A stretch of 64,000 nt of DNA from a bacterium (Candidatus Blackallbacteria) CG13_big_fil_rev_8_21_14_2_50_49_14 (GTDB taxonomy: Bacteria; Cyanobacteriota; Sericytochromatia; UBA7694), in the NCBI GenBank assembly GCA_002783405.1, contig PFGG01000050.1, forward strand, positions 21,177-85,176. Reading direction: 5' to 3'. The notes beneath the pieces are model-generated. The model searched no databases. It had not been told where the DNA came from and saw only the letters and a list, made by a program, of their open reading frames with translations. Of the stretch, positions 16,812-25,970 are shown one piece after another. Each line of letters begins with the position of its first letter. Positions within the stretch are counted from its first letter, which is position 1. A program made the position numbers and the translations under genes.

Positions 16812-17060
16812 CTAACCTCCACTCACCGGTGGAATCAAAGCCACCTCATCGTTTGTTTTTAGGGGCGTCGTTAAATCTCTGACATAGCGTTGATTGAGAG
16901 CCAGTCGGGTATGTTTCAGATCCTGTTCCAATTCAGGGAATTGCTGTAAAAATGCCTTGAGGCAGGTTTCAAGCGTGGCTTGTTCAGGAAGCTCAAGCTC
17001 TATTTGGCCTCTGCCTGTTTTTTCGCGCAATTGGGCAAAGGTTTTGAGGGTAATTTTCAT
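16812..17060 (-). CDS. moaD: Molybdopterin synthase sulfur carrier subunit
   Basis: 82 residues with ubiquitin-like fold features (MKITLKTFAQLREKTGRGQIEL) and the essential C-terminal Gly-Gly (VALIPPVSGG), which is adenylated by MoeB and converted to thiocarboxylate. The start overlaps the moeB stop by four bases. Confidence 0.93.
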   Translation of the reverse strand: MKITLKTFAQLREKTGRGQIELELPEQATLETCLKAFLQQFPELEQDLKHTRLALNQRYVRDLTTPLKTNDEVALIPPVSGG

Positions 17061-18154
17061 GTATTTGTTTCCTTAAAACTAGTCTTGAGGGCCTCCAGGC
17101 CACCGCTTAGGCTCACCGTTTGCAGATAGCCGACATTGCGCAGAATTTGTGCTGCTTGCCGTGAACGGATGCCGCGTTGGCAAAACAGCAAAAGTTCCTG
17201 TGATTTTGGGGTGGGCCAGGTGGTGGGGGCAGAGAGGTCAAGCCATTCTGCCCCTGAAAGCTGAGCAGGCAAAGCATCTCCTGGGCTTGGACGCAGATCA
17301 CAGAGCCGAGCCTGTGGGTGGGCCTTGAGCCAGGCTTCAAGTTCTGAAGTCTGAATTTCACTGACGGGCTGACACAGTTGCTTTAAGCTTTTGAGCGGGG
17401 CCGGTTCTGGGCCACAGCCTGGGCATTCGGGGTCTTGGCTGAGCTGAATTTTTTCAAGCTCCAGGTTCATGCCATTCCAGAGCAGCAGTTCTGGTTTGGG
17501 GGGGCGCTCAGGCCAAAGCAAATATTTCAAAGCTTCGAGTGCCTGAAATTGGCCGATGATGCCGGGCAAAACCCCCAAAATGCCCCCTTGGTTACAGTCG
17601 GGAATGCTGCCAATATCAGGCAGCTCAGGAAAGACACAACGGTAACAGGGCCCAGCGGGGTGAAAGCACGCCACCTGGCCATCAAAGCGGTAGACACTGC
17701 CATAAATCCAGGGAATCTGCGCTTCGCGGCAAGCCGCATTGAGCAGGTAACGCAGAGGCAATTGATCGGTTCCATCAATCACCAAATCCCAATCTTCCAG
17801 TCTCTGCGAGATATTTTCGGGCCCCAAGGCTTCTGGATAACTGAAAACTTCAATTTCAGGATTCAGGGCGTTTAAGTGGCTTTGGGCCTGCTCGGTTTTG
17901 AACTTTCCCAGATCTTGAGGGGTATAGAGTATTTGGCGCTGTAAATTGCTGAGCTGAACCTGATCCGGGTCGATCAGCCCCAAGGAGCCCACTCCGGCAG
18001 CCGCCAGATAGAGCGCAGCAGGACAACCCAAGCCCCCTGCGCCGACGATCAGCACCCGCGCATTTTTGAGCCGCAACTGGCCAGTTTCCCCCAGTTCAGG
18101 CAGGCTGATCTGGCGACTGTAGCGAATTTTTTCAGCAGGGCTGAGCGTTGACAT
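17057..18154 (-). CDS. moeB: MoaD adenylyltransferase with C-terminal rhodanese domain
   Basis: 365 residues. N-terminal E1-like domain with GAGGLGCPAALYLAAAGVG (ATP loop), SNLQRQILY, and two Cys pairs (CYRC and CPGC) that bind zinc. From ~270 a rhodanese domain with active-site Cys in LLLFCQRGIRSRQA. The fusion (MoeZ/MOCS3 type) activates MoaD and supplies persulfide sulfur. The ATG at 18154 follows AAAGG; a TTG one codon earlier is possible. First gene of a moeB-moaD-moaE operon. Confidence 0.9.
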   Translation of the reverse strand: MSTLSPAEKIRYSRQISLPELGETGQLRLKNARVLIVGAGGLGCPAALYLAAAGVGSLGLIDPDQVQLSNLQRQILYTPQDLGKFKTEQAQSHLNALNPEIEVFSYPEALGPENISQRLEDWDLVIDGTDQLPLRYLLNAACREAQIPWIYGSVYRFDGQVACFHPAGPCYRCVFPELPDIGSIPDCNQGGILGVLPGIIGQFQALEALKYLLWPERPPKPELLLWNGMNLELEKIQLSQDPECPGCGPEPAPLKSLKQLCQPVSEIQTSELEAWLKAHPQARLCDLRPSPGDALPAQLSGAEWLDLSAPTTWPTPKSQELLLFCQRGIRSRQAAQILRNVGYLQTVSLSGGLEALKTSFKETNT

Positions 18155-18172
18155 CAAGCCTTTTACATCCCA

Positions 18173-18370
18173 TTATTCTGAAGTGCTTTCATGATACCGC
18201 TGAATGGCGATATTTTTCAGGGCCTGGGGAATTTTTTTGAGTACGGGATCATTTATTAAGCGTTCAGGATCTTTTTCACCGTTGATATTGACGATCATCA
18301 GGCGACCAGCCCCCGTCTGTGAACAATTGACGATGTGAAAAAGGGCTTGTGTTCTTTCTGCCCGGAAAAT
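18173..18370 (-). pseudogene. Coding-like frame without start codon, possible frameshifted small gene
   Basis: A 65-codon open minus-strand frame ends at TAA 18173 and reads naturally: ALFHIVNCSQTGAGRLMIVN, then INGEKDPERLINDPVLKK and a helical tail. It has no ATG/GTG/TTG before residue 25. An ATG with a good AAGGGAAG ahead of it (MPLR..., at about 18381) lies just upstream in another frame; skipping one base after the fourth codon would join the two into a ~69-residue protein. It is either a broken gene, a sequence error, or a gene using a rare start. It sits between norD and moeB. Product not recognised. Confidence 0.35.
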
Positions 18371-18396
18371 ACCTCAGGGGCATGCTGTTTCTTCCC

Positions 18397-20142
18397 TTAC
18401 GATTTGATTAAGCGGCCATAAAAATCAGTCAGGGCTTCGGGAAGGAGTTCCGGTCGTGGCAAAATGCGATAGCCTCCTTGCCCCAACATCATGGGCAGAT
18501 AATTGCGTGCCAGACTTTCAATGGCCAATGCATAAATCTGCACGCGCTTTGAGCGCGCTTCCTGAATGGCCTGGCGCACATCAGCCAGACCGTATTGGCC
18601 TTCATAGCGATCGTAATCATTGGGTTTGCCATCCGAGAGCAGTAAAATCCAACGCGAACGGCTCTGTTCTTTTTCAAGCAGACTCGTGGCATGCCGCAGG
18701 GCGGGCCCAATCCGGGTATAGCCACGGGGCTCGACTGCCCCGACCCGTGCCGAAGCCTGACCCCAGTTTTCATTGAACGATTTGAGGATCAGGTATTCAC
18801 ACTGATTGCGGGTATGCGAGGCAAAGCCGTCAATCTGAAAGCGGTCTCCCCATTCAGAGAGCAGTTCAGAAAAAAGAATGACTGCTTTTTTTTCGACATC
18901 CAGCACCCGCTGACCGCCGGTATAGCCATCACTTGAAAGGCTGAGATCCATCAAGAGAATCAGTGAAACTTCGCGTCTTTTTTTTCGTTGACTGAGATAA
19001 ATCTTTTCTGAAGGGGTGCGTCCTGCAAAGCGTTCAGCAAAATTCTCGACCAGGGCTTCGTAATCGGGTTCTTCGCCCTGGGTTTGCCGCCTGACAGTCT
19101 GCCAGGCATTGAATTGCATGCTGAAGCGTTTGCGCAGATGATTGAGCACCCGACCATGGTCTTGAAGGGTTTGCTGGTAATATTCCAGGTCTTTTTCATG
19201 TTGAAAACGGGGATAGACCTTGCACCAGTCACGGCGGTACGCTCGTTTGCGGGTATCCCATTCGTCATAGCTCAGGCAATGCCCCTGCCATCTTGAATCT
19301 TCTACATCCGGGACTGAAATTGAAGAAATAAATTCAGCCTGCAGCACCGAATGGGCTGTATCATCACTGCGGGTGAGTTTGCGCAAATCCACTTCCTGAA
19401 GCGCATCGGCGTGGGCATCGAGCTCGTCTGAACCATCGGCATCCCGCCAGGTGCCTTGGAACTCTTCAAGGGTTTCGACCTTTTCAAATTGGTGTTGGAG
19501 GGTATAGGCCTGCATGGCTTCTTTGTCCATGGCTTCGATTTCGATCTGTTCACGGGCGGGGGCTTGGCGGGAGGTCATTTCCCCCGTATGTCCTTCTGGA
19601 AGGTTTTGGGAGGTATGGGCTTGAATTCTATCTGTCGGGTTCTCAGATTCCATCCAATGTCCCCACAGCAGGGCCTGAGCGGCCTCAGTCTCAGCCTGGG
19701 AGTTAAGTGTCTGAATCAGCGCTTGAAAGGGCTCTGCCATGCCAGGAAAGCGTTGGTAAAGCTGCTTGAGAATCTGGGGTGAAACTTCTTTTGCTTTTTG
19801 ACGGGAAAGTTTCAAATCGTGATTCTGCGTATCCTGCCAATTGAGGTTTAATTCGCGTTGAATGCTTAAATAGCAGACCCGAAAGAGATAAAAGAGCAAA
19901 TTGTCTTCGACGCTTGCCGCAAGACTGACAGAGGCAGGCAGATAGAGGATATTTCCGCGCACTCCGCCCTCCTGCTCGGCCCTGAGTATTTCAACGTGAG
20001 CTTCACAGAGCATGCGCGCAATCAGCGTGAGTCGGGTATGGATCTTTTCAAGTTCCAAAACATTGGTTGACGTTTCTGAGCCGGGCTTAAAGCTTGCAAG
20101 CCAGTTCCAGGTTTTTTTAAACAGAAGCTGATCCCAATCCAT
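18397..20142 (-). CDS. norD: NorD, VWA-domain protein for nitric oxide reductase maturation
   Basis: 581 residues. A helical N-terminal region (LLFYLFRVCYLSIQRELNLN) is followed by a charged middle and a C-terminal von Willebrand A domain with MIDAS motif DLSLSSD, a later LLLSDGKPNDYDRY and DVRQAIQEARSKRVQIYALA. NorD works with the NorQ AAA+ ATPase to insert metal (non-heme iron) into NorB. Eleven bases separate it from norQ. A second copy of the N-terminal region alone is encoded at 39098-39760. Confidence 0.92.
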   Translation of the reverse strand: MDWDQLLFKKTWNWLASFKPGSETSTNVLELEKIHTRLTLIARMLCEAHVEILRAEQEGGVRGNILYLPASVSLAASVEDNLLFYLFRVCYLSIQRELNLNWQDTQNHDLKLSRQKAKEVSPQILKQLYQRFPGMAEPFQALIQTLNSQAETEAAQALLWGHWMESENPTDRIQAHTSQNLPEGHTGEMTSRQAPAREQIEIEAMDKEAMQAYTLQHQFEKVETLEEFQGTWRDADGSDELDAHADALQEVDLRKLTRSDDTAHSVLQAEFISSISVPDVEDSRWQGHCLSYDEWDTRKRAYRRDWCKVYPRFQHEKDLEYYQQTLQDHGRVLNHLRKRFSMQFNAWQTVRRQTQGEEPDYEALVENFAERFAGRTPSEKIYLSQRKKRREVSLILLMDLSLSSDGYTGGQRVLDVEKKAVILFSELLSEWGDRFQIDGFASHTRNQCEYLILKSFNENWGQASARVGAVEPRGYTRIGPALRHATSLLEKEQSRSRWILLLSDGKPNDYDRYEGQYGLADVRQAIQEARSKRVQIYALAIESLARNYLPMMLGQGGYRILPRPELLPEALTDFYGRLIKS

Positions 20143-20153
20143 ACCCAGCCTCC

Positions 20154-20969
20154 TTAAAAATACAGAGCGATTAAATCGCGCAGGGCCAGACGGGTATCCG
20201 CTTCATCCGTTAAAGGTTCGGCGATCCCGACTTCACAGGAAAGACGGGGCGGTAAGCCATCTGCGATCAAGGCTCCTGCGTCTATCAAGAGGCGGGTAGA
20301 AACCGTTTCGGCAAGCCCCCACTCCACAAGTTTTCTTATTTTACCTGCCAATTGAACCAATTTTTGCGCCCGCGCTGTATCCAATCCAGTTTCAGCGATC
20401 AGGATTTCAGTTTCAATATCCGCTTTGGGATAATCGAAACTAAGCGCCAAAAATCGCTGGCGGGTAGAGGGTTTAAGCTCCTTGATCCCCCGTTGGTAAC
20501 CAGGATTGAAGGAGGCAATTAAGATAAAACTCTCAGGTGCTTTGAGGTTTTCGTTGTGCCGCTCGAGAAAAAGTTCACGGCGATGATCCGTCAGCGAATG
20601 AAGCACGACCAGGGTATCCGGGCGTGCTTCTGCAATTTCATCCAGATAGAGAATCGCGCCTTCGCGCACAGCCCGTGTTAAGGGGCCGTCCTGCCAGACG
20701 GTTTCTGCTCCCTGAATCAAATAACGGCCCAATAAATCGACTGCTGAGGTCTCTTCATGGCAGGAAACCGTGATCAGTTTTTGATTCAAACGGGCCGCCA
20801 TGTATTCCACAAAGCGAGATTTGCCTGACCCCGTAGGGCCTTTGAGCAGCAGCGGCAGACGTCGCCGCCAGGCATGCTCAAAGATCTGTATTTCCTGTCC
20901 GATCGGGCGATAATAGGGCAAGTCAATGCTTTGCATGGGCTCAAGCTGGCTGAACAAGTGCGTTGACAT
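20154..20969 (-). CDS. norQ: NorQ/CbbQ-type MoxR AAA+ ATPase
   Basis: 271 residues. Walker A GPTGSGKS, Walker B AILYLDEIAEARPD, sensor region FILIASFNPGYQRG and arginine finger context STRQRFLALSFDYP fit the CbbQ/NorQ/GvpN group. With NorD it remodels nitric oxide reductase during assembly. The start overlaps norB by 29 bases; GGAGG eight bases before the ATG supports this start over the internal Met12. Confidence 0.93.
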   Translation of the reverse strand: MSTHLFSQLEPMQSIDLPYYRPIGQEIQIFEHAWRRRLPLLLKGPTGSGKSRFVEYMAARLNQKLITVSCHEETSAVDLLGRYLIQGAETVWQDGPLTRAVREGAILYLDEIAEARPDTLVVLHSLTDHRRELFLERHNENLKAPESFILIASFNPGYQRGIKELKPSTRQRFLALSFDYPKADIETEILIAETGLDTARAQKLVQLAGKIRKLVEWGLAETVSTRLLIDAGALIADGLPPRLSCEVGIAEPLTDEADTRLALRDLIALYF

Positions 20970-22320
20970 CTTCGATTTCCTCCTCTGAGGGGCTTCTGCC
21001 AGCTTCTACTGAAGGCAGACCGTATTGGATAAAGGTCCAAATAAACAGAATGATGCCCGCTGTAAATAAGCTTGCTGCCAGAAGCAGGCCGATAAAATGT
21101 ACCTGAAGCTCTTTTTGCACCAGCAAAAATTCGAGGCCCATTTTACGTTCCAGATAGACCTGGGTGACCCCAGCGACCGCAAATGCGCCAGTCATGCCCA
21201 CCATGCCAATATTTGAAAGCCAAAAAGCCAGCATGCCGCTCATGGAGTTCCACAGTTTGCGGCCTGTGAGTTCAGGCAGGGCATAGGTCGTAATCGCCAT
21301 CACGATCATGGCATAGGCTCCCCAAAAGGCCATATGGCCGTGCATGGCGGTGACCAGGGTGCCATGGGTATACATATTGACTTGGGGCAAGGTATGGGCA
21401 AACCCGAGAAAGCCTGCGCCGACAAAAGACATAATCGCGCAGCCAATCGTCCAATAGAGTGAAATTTTATTGGGATGTGAGCGACCAGAGCGACGGTACA
21501 TGCTGATGGCAAAGAGCGCCATGCCCAAAAAGGCAAGGGGCTCAAGTGCTGAGAAGATGCCGCCGACAATCAGCCAGTATTTGGGGGTGCCGATATAGTA
21601 ATAATGGTGACCGGTGCCGAGAATGCCAGATAAAAAGGTAAGGCCCACGATGATATAGAGCCATTTTTCAATTACTTCACGATCTACGCCTGTCAGTTTG
21701 ATCAACAGATAGGCCAAAATCGAGCCCATGATCAATTCCCAGACGCCTTCTACCCAAAGGTGAACGACCCACCAACGAAAGAACGAATCCATGGTTTGGC
21801 TGTCAAAGTAAATCATGCCGGGCAAATAGAGCAAGGCCGCAGAAAACAGACCCATAAAGAGCACAATGCCTGTGGTACTGTATTTTTTGCCTTTTAAGAC
21901 CGTCATGCCGATATTAAATATAAACATCAAGACATTCACCACCACCAGATAATCCAGCGGACGGGGAATTTCGAGGAATTTACGGCCTTCCCACCAATTC
22001 AAGTGAAAGCCAATAATGGCGACCACGCCAACAACGATCAGCGATAGCAATTGCACATAGGCCATTTTAACCGAGAAAATTTCCCTGCCCGCTTCATCAG
22101 GAATGATATAGTGGGCCGCGCCCATAAAGCCGCAGAGCAGCCAAACTACCAGCAAATTGGTATGGGTGGCACGGGCGGCATTGAAGGGGATCCAGTCATG
22201 CAGTCCATCCATGCCAATCCGGGCAAAGCCCATAATGAATCCGTAGACGATTTGTAAGCTGAAAAGCAACATACAGGTTGCAAAGAACCAATAGGCCACC
22301 TTTTGTGATTGGTATTTCAT
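20941..22320 (-). CDS. norB: Nitric oxide reductase subunit B (cytochrome c-dependent type)
   Basis: 459 residues with twelve membrane helices; the short length and presence of NorC mark it as cNOR rather than qNOR. Ligands are visible: H53 and H329 for low-spin heme b, H187, H238 and H239 for FeB, H327 for heme b3, plus E191 and E195 (WVVHLWVEGVWELI) that help catalysis. It reduces two NO to N2O in the cytoplasmic membrane using electrons from NorC. Between norC and norQ in a norCBQD operon. Confidence 0.96.
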   Translation of the reverse strand: MKYQSQKVAYWFFATCMLLFSLQIVYGFIMGFARIGMDGLHDWIPFNAARATHTNLLVVWLLCGFMGAAHYIIPDEAGREIFSVKMAYVQLLSLIVVGVVAIIGFHLNWWEGRKFLEIPRPLDYLVVVNVLMFIFNIGMTVLKGKKYSTTGIVLFMGLFSAALLYLPGMIYFDSQTMDSFFRWWVVHLWVEGVWELIMGSILAYLLIKLTGVDREVIEKWLYIIVGLTFLSGILGTGHHYYYIGTPKYWLIVGGIFSALEPLAFLGMALFAISMYRRSGRSHPNKISLYWTIGCAIMSFVGAGFLGFAHTLPQVNMYTHGTLVTAMHGHMAFWGAYAMIVMAITTYALPELTGRKLWNSMSGMLAFWLSNIGMVGMTGAFAVAGVTQVYLERKMGLEFLLVQKELQVHFIGLLLAASLFTAGIILFIWTFIQYGLPSVEAGRSPSEEEIEDVNALVQPA

Positions 22321-22332
22321 AATCTTTCCTTT

Positions 22333-22767
22333 CTAGCTGCCTGCTTCTGATTTGAGATCAGGTTTGGGAGGGAATCCATTCAGATCCATTTCGCCGATCC
22401 ATTTAAAAAAGGCAATTAAATCATCGGTTTCTTCGGGTGTGAAATGGTATTTCACCATTTTGCGCTGACCGGGATACATGGCCTGGGGATCTTTTAGAAA
22501 GGCTTTGATCCAGTCGGGGCCTCTTCTTTCAATGACTTTGGTTAATTCAGGGGCATAATAGGCCCCTTCGCCTAATAGGGTATGGCAGCCCATGCAGTTG
22601 TTTTTATCAAAGAGGTGTTTTCCCCGTTTGACAGCGTCGCTGATATTGGCTGCGTGGGTCTGTTCTGGTACTTTTCCGATCGAATCTACCGTCAGGTAGA
22701 GAAACACACAGGAAAAAACCAGGGTTCCGCTGAGAAAAAACAGCCGGGCCTGGGATTTTGAGAGCAT
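22333..22767 (-). CDS. norC: Nitric oxide reductase subunit C, membrane-anchored cytochrome c
   Basis: 144 residues. One N-terminal membrane helix (ARLFFLSGTLVFSCVFLYLT) and one heme c site NNCMGCHTLLGEGAYYAPEL (C58, C61, H62); a Met in GQRKMVKYHF is the probable sixth ligand. It passes electrons from periplasmic cytochromes to NorB. First gene of the operon, with a regulon palindrome upstream shared with the divergent porin gene. Confidence 0.95.
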   Translation of the reverse strand: MLSKSQARLFFLSGTLVFSCVFLYLTVDSIGKVPEQTHAANISDAVKRGKHLFDKNNCMGCHTLLGEGAYYAPELTKVIERRGPDWIKAFLKDPQAMYPGQRKMVKYHFTPEETDDLIAFFKWIGEMDLNGFPPKPDLKSEAGS

Positions 22768-22803
22768 ATGGGTTCTCCTTTCAGAGATTGTCTATGATAT
22801 TCA

Positions 22804-22873
22804 AGCTTAGGAATAAATGGCTGGATCGTCTTTGCGCTGGCACAAAGAGCGCCCCGGATCGACGGGCTAAGAT
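22804..22873. promoter_or_regulatory. Divergent norC / porin promoter with central NnrR-type palindrome
   Basis: The 18-mer CTTTGCGCTGGCACAAAG (22830-22847) is flanked symmetrically: 20 bp to its right lies TAAGAT (22868-22873) for the plus-strand porin gene, and 20 bp to its left, on the minus strand, TAAGCT (22809-22804) for norC. Both starts would place the site centre near -41.5, the class II activator position. The core TTGCG-N4-CACAA equals the box I recall for NnrR in Rhodobacter. Confidence 0.7.
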
Positions 22874-22904
22874 ATGAAAGTGAAACTTCCTGGAGGAAAT
22901 CAAT

Positions 22905-24317
22905 ATGAAAAAAACATTTACTTTACTTGCACTCAGTCTGTTCATCGCACCTCTGATTTCACCCTTGGCAGCAGAAAGCCGACCCGCGATAAAAAACCTG
23001 CGCTATGAAGAAGATTGGTCAGCTCTCAAGCAAAACCAGGATTCAGCTGATTTTTGGGATACCCTGAAGTATCTTCCCTTGAACGAAAGTGGAGACATTT
23101 ACTTATCCCTGGGGGGTTCCTGGAGGGTACGCGGAGAGGGCTGGACAGGTTATGATTTTAAACCCGATCAAAATGCTGTCTTTGCGCTGAACCAACTGCG
23201 CTTGAACGCTGATTTTCATGCCACAGATTTTTTCAGACTTTATCTTGAAACCTTGAGTGCATTGGGAACCCCCCGCAATCTTCCAGGCGGAATTGCCAAC
23301 AACCAACCTGCAGGCTTAAGAGGTATTGATCTTGATTCAATAGATTTACAAAACGCTTTTTTTGATTTGAAATATGCCTGGGACCCCACAAGCTATATCC
23401 TGCTGCGCCCAGGCCGTCAGGAAATGGATTTTGGCAAACAACGCCTGATCAGTTCACTGGTTTGGGTCAATACCCGGCGCACCTTTGACGCCGTCAGTCT
23501 GATTGGACAGGTGGGAGGCTGGAACTTGAGAGGTGTTTATGCCCAATGGGTAAAAACCCAAGCCTGGAATTTTAATTTGAGTGACGCAGGCACCTCTTTT
23601 TATGGCTTGTATTCGAGTGGCCCACTGTTTGACGGTTGGAATTCTGACCTGTATTGGTTGGGGCTTCACAAAACCAGTACGGCTTATCAGGGGGTGACGG
23701 GTCAGGAAGAACGTCAAACCTTGGGCCTGCGTTTGAATGGTAAATTACCTTTTGGTATTGAAACTGATGCAGAAGGAGCCTATCAGTTTGGATCTTTTGC
23801 AGATCAGAGCATTGCTGCGGGATTTGGGGCTGTTGATCTGAGCTATCCCCTGGATTTGCCCTGGAAGCCCCAAGTGGGTTTGGGTTTGAATTATGCAAGC
23901 GGGGATAGCAGCCGTTCAGATAAAAGCCTGAATACCTTCAATCAACTCTTTCCCTTGGGCCATGCCTATTATGGCTTAATGGATCAATTGGGCCGACAGA
24001 ATGCGATCGATCTGCGTGGCAGTCTCAACGTCAAACCCTGTCCAGAATTAAGCCTGGCTTTGGATGGGCATGGTTTCTGGCGAGTCAGCAATCAGGATGA
24101 TGTGTATTCTGTAGCTGGAACGGTGGCACGAAAGGCAGCTTCGGTTCAAGATAATTATCTGGGCTTTGAAGCAGATTTAACAGCTACCTGGAAATGGGAC
24201 AGCCATTTCTCTACCTTGGCTGGTGTGAATCTGTTTGTACCTGGCAGTTTCTATCAAGAGGGGGGAACCTCTGCTTTACAAACCTTCAGCTATTTACAGA
24301 CCCAATACAGTTTCTAA
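22905..24317 (+). CDS. AlgE-like outer-membrane porin (alginate-export family)
   Basis: 470 residues with a signal peptide (FTLLALSLFIAPLISPLAAES) and a long beta-barrel ending in LQTFSYLQTQYSF. The stretch LRPGRQEMDFGKQRLISSL and the WVNTRRTFDAV that follows match the alginate-export family pattern. Such barrels often accompany denitrification genes and may admit nitrate or other anions; alginate export itself is unlikely with no alginate genes here. GGAGG precedes the ATG. It shares the divergent NnrR-type site with norC, so it is probably induced with the NO reductase. Confidence 0.8.
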   Translation: MKKTFTLLALSLFIAPLISPLAAESRPAIKNLRYEEDWSALKQNQDSADFWDTLKYLPLNESGDIYLSLGGSWRVRGEGWTGYDFKPDQNAVFALNQLRLNADFHATDFFRLYLETLSALGTPRNLPGGIANNQPAGLRGIDLDSIDLQNAFFDLKYAWDPTSYILLRPGRQEMDFGKQRLISSLVWVNTRRTFDAVSLIGQVGGWNLRGVYAQWVKTQAWNFNLSDAGTSFYGLYSSGPLFDGWNSDLYWLGLHKTSTAYQGVTGQEERQTLGLRLNGKLPFGIETDAEGAYQFGSFADQSIAAGFGAVDLSYPLDLPWKPQVGLGLNYASGDSSRSDKSLNTFNQLFPLGHAYYGLMDQLGRQNAIDLRGSLNVKPCPELSLALDGHGFWRVSNQDDVYSVAGTVARKAASVQDNYLGFEADLTATWKWDSHFSTLAGVNLFVPGSFYQEGGTSALQTFSYLQTQYSF

Positions 24318-24340
24318 ATTCTTCGTTTGTTGCCATACCG

Positions 24341-24371
24341 GGCCTCTGCCAGAGAACAGAGGCCTTTTTTT
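24341..24371 (+). terminator. Intrinsic terminator of the porin gene
   Basis: GGCCTCTG (24341-24348) pairs with CAGAGGCC (24357-24364), followed by seven T. It reaches the end of the convergent MmcQ-like gene. Confidence 0.85.
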
Positions 24372-24729
24372 ATGGTTTTGGAGGGATAGACTCACGTACA
24401 GAACGGGGAAGTTTACTCAGCACCAGCAAGTACGAATGTTCAATCTGCTTGAAAATTTCTATATCAGGCAAATCAGAATCAAAACTTACCGTATTCCAAT
24501 GACGTTTGTTCATATGCCAACCGGGTGCCACGGCTTCATAGTTTTCCCGCAAGAGTTCAGCCAGTTTGGGCTCAGATTTGAGATTGACCCGCAAGGGCAT
24601 GACGTCAGGTCTGCACAGGGCAAACATTTTCCCCGCCACTTTAAAAACACATACTTCTGGGCCAAAGGGAAAGGTTTCTTCTGCCGCAGGCAAGGACAGG
24701 CAAAATGCCTTTAATTCTGAAAACTGCAT
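24370..24729 (-). CDS. MmcQ/YjbR (DUF419) family protein
   Basis: 119 residues from the ATG at 24729, two bases after the preceding stop. MQFSELKAFCLSLPAAEETF, FKVAGKMFALCR, LRVNLKSEPK and PGWHMNKRHWNTV are the conserved blocks of the MmcQ/YjbR family, small proteins with a CyaY-like fold and uncertain, possibly DNA-related, function. Co-transcribed with the methyltransferase gene. Confidence 0.85.
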   Translation of the reverse strand: MQFSELKAFCLSLPAAEETFPFGPEVCVFKVAGKMFALCRPDVMPLRVNLKSEPKLAELLRENYEAVAPGWHMNKRHWNTVSFDSDLPDIEIFKQIEHSYLLVLSKLPRSVRESIPPKP

Positions 24730-24731
24730 GG

Positions 24732-25784
24732 TTAAATTGCCTGCGTGGATTTTTGGGCATGGACCCAAATCCAATCAATCTTTTCAACGGGATCAACTTG
24801 CAGAGTTTGTAAATGAATCAGTTCAAGTCCTGATAGTTTTAGAAGGTTATGAATTTCCTCTGGGGTCCAGCTGACATGAGGTTCATAGGTTGAAAGTGCA
24901 GCATCAAAAGTACCTGAAGGTGAATGCATAAACTGGCAGAGGATTTGTCCCTCAGGTGCGAGTTTTTCTGCAAAACCTTGTATATATTCTGTGACCAAAT
25001 GTTTGGTAAGGTGTTGAAAAACGGTATAAGAGAAAACGAGATCAATGCCCGAGGGAACTTTCTGCTGCCATTCTTCAGCCAAGACGGGCTCGAAATTGTG
25101 AATTCCCGCTGAAACTAAGTTTTGTCGGGCGCGCTCAAGCAGGGGTTTACTGACATCTATACCCCAAATTTTTCCAACCAAGGGTGCAATGAGTTTTGAT
25201 TCTCGACCGTATCCACAGCCAATAACAGCAACCTGCATATTGGTATTCAGGGGGCAAAAATTTTGAATAAACTCTGCTTCATTGCCGTGATCAATCAGGC
25301 CCTGCTCTGCCTGATAATGGGGATGATGATCAAAATATCCCTGTTCCTGCATTTCCTTCCAATGATTCAGATTGCTTTGTTCAGCATAGTGAAAGGCTTT
25401 TAATTTGTTTGAAATTTCGGTATGTTTGGTTTCAAAGTAGTGGTCTCCAGGAAACCTGGATTTACCTGCTTCGCAGAGCTGCTGGGTAAACTCTAATAAA
25501 CCTAACTGCTCTGCAAAGCTGATAAATTTAAGTAAGACCTCATTGCAAAGTATATCGTCGAAATAGAGTGTGTTGACAGCCGCTAAAAATTGAGGTTGGG
25601 CTTCATTGTAATTTTGTAAGTAGGTATAGCCCAAAGCCAGGTAGTAATGTATTAAGCCTTTGGATTTGAGATCAAGTTCAGGTTTTAAGCTGGCCTGATG
25701 TAATTTTTCAACAGTATCAGCTATATTTTTCTGGGTGTTTAGGTTCTCATGTGACCAAATCAAAAGCGATTGAATGCTGTTCAT
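24732..25784 (-). CDS. SAM-dependent methyltransferase with helical N-terminus
   Basis: 350 residues. Residues 1-130 are TPR-like helices (YYLALGYTYLQNYNEAQPQF). The methyltransferase domain starts near 175: VAVIGCGYGRESKLI (SAM-binding motif I), WGIDVSKPLLERA, DLVFSYTVFQHL and GFAEKLAPEGQIL. Substrate unknown. Codon use is more AT-rich than neighbouring genes and the two-gene unit interrupts the denitrification genes, so it may be an insertion, though no mobile element is seen. Confidence 0.8.
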   Translation of the reverse strand: MNSIQSLLIWSHENLNTQKNIADTVEKLHQASLKPELDLKSKGLIHYYLALGYTYLQNYNEAQPQFLAAVNTLYFDDILCNEVLLKFISFAEQLGLLEFTQQLCEAGKSRFPGDHYFETKHTEISNKLKAFHYAEQSNLNHWKEMQEQGYFDHHPHYQAEQGLIDHGNEAEFIQNFCPLNTNMQVAVIGCGYGRESKLIAPLVGKIWGIDVSKPLLERARQNLVSAGIHNFEPVLAEEWQQKVPSGIDLVFSYTVFQHLTKHLVTEYIQGFAEKLAPEGQILCQFMHSPSGTFDAALSTYEPHVSWTPEEIHNLLKLSGLELIHLQTLQVDPVEKIDWIWVHAQKSTQAI

Positions 25785-25882
25785 ATTGTTTCCAGGAAAT
25801 TTTTGCAGTCTATAAATTTTAGCATAGCGATTTATATCCTCAACTTATTAAAAACTTGAAACCAAGTATAACTTTATTCGAT

Positions 25883-25926
25883 TTTTGCGCTGGCACAAAG
25901 ACAGCAGGGATTTTAGACAGGATAAT
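25883..25926 (+). promoter_or_regulatory. norEF promoter with NnrR-type palindrome
   Basis: TTTTGCGCTGGCACAAAG (25883-25900) is followed after exactly 20 bp by GATAAT (25921-25926). Same core and geometry as the norC site. Confidence 0.7.
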
Positions 25927-25970
25927 CCCACTATTACCAATGCAATTCTGTGAAACAAGGGAAACGAATC

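Noticed and set aside
24732..25784. Recent horizontal insertion of the methyltransferase/MmcQ pair
   Set aside because: Composition is somewhat AT-rich, but no transposase, repeat or attachment site borders it, so transfer is only a possibility.
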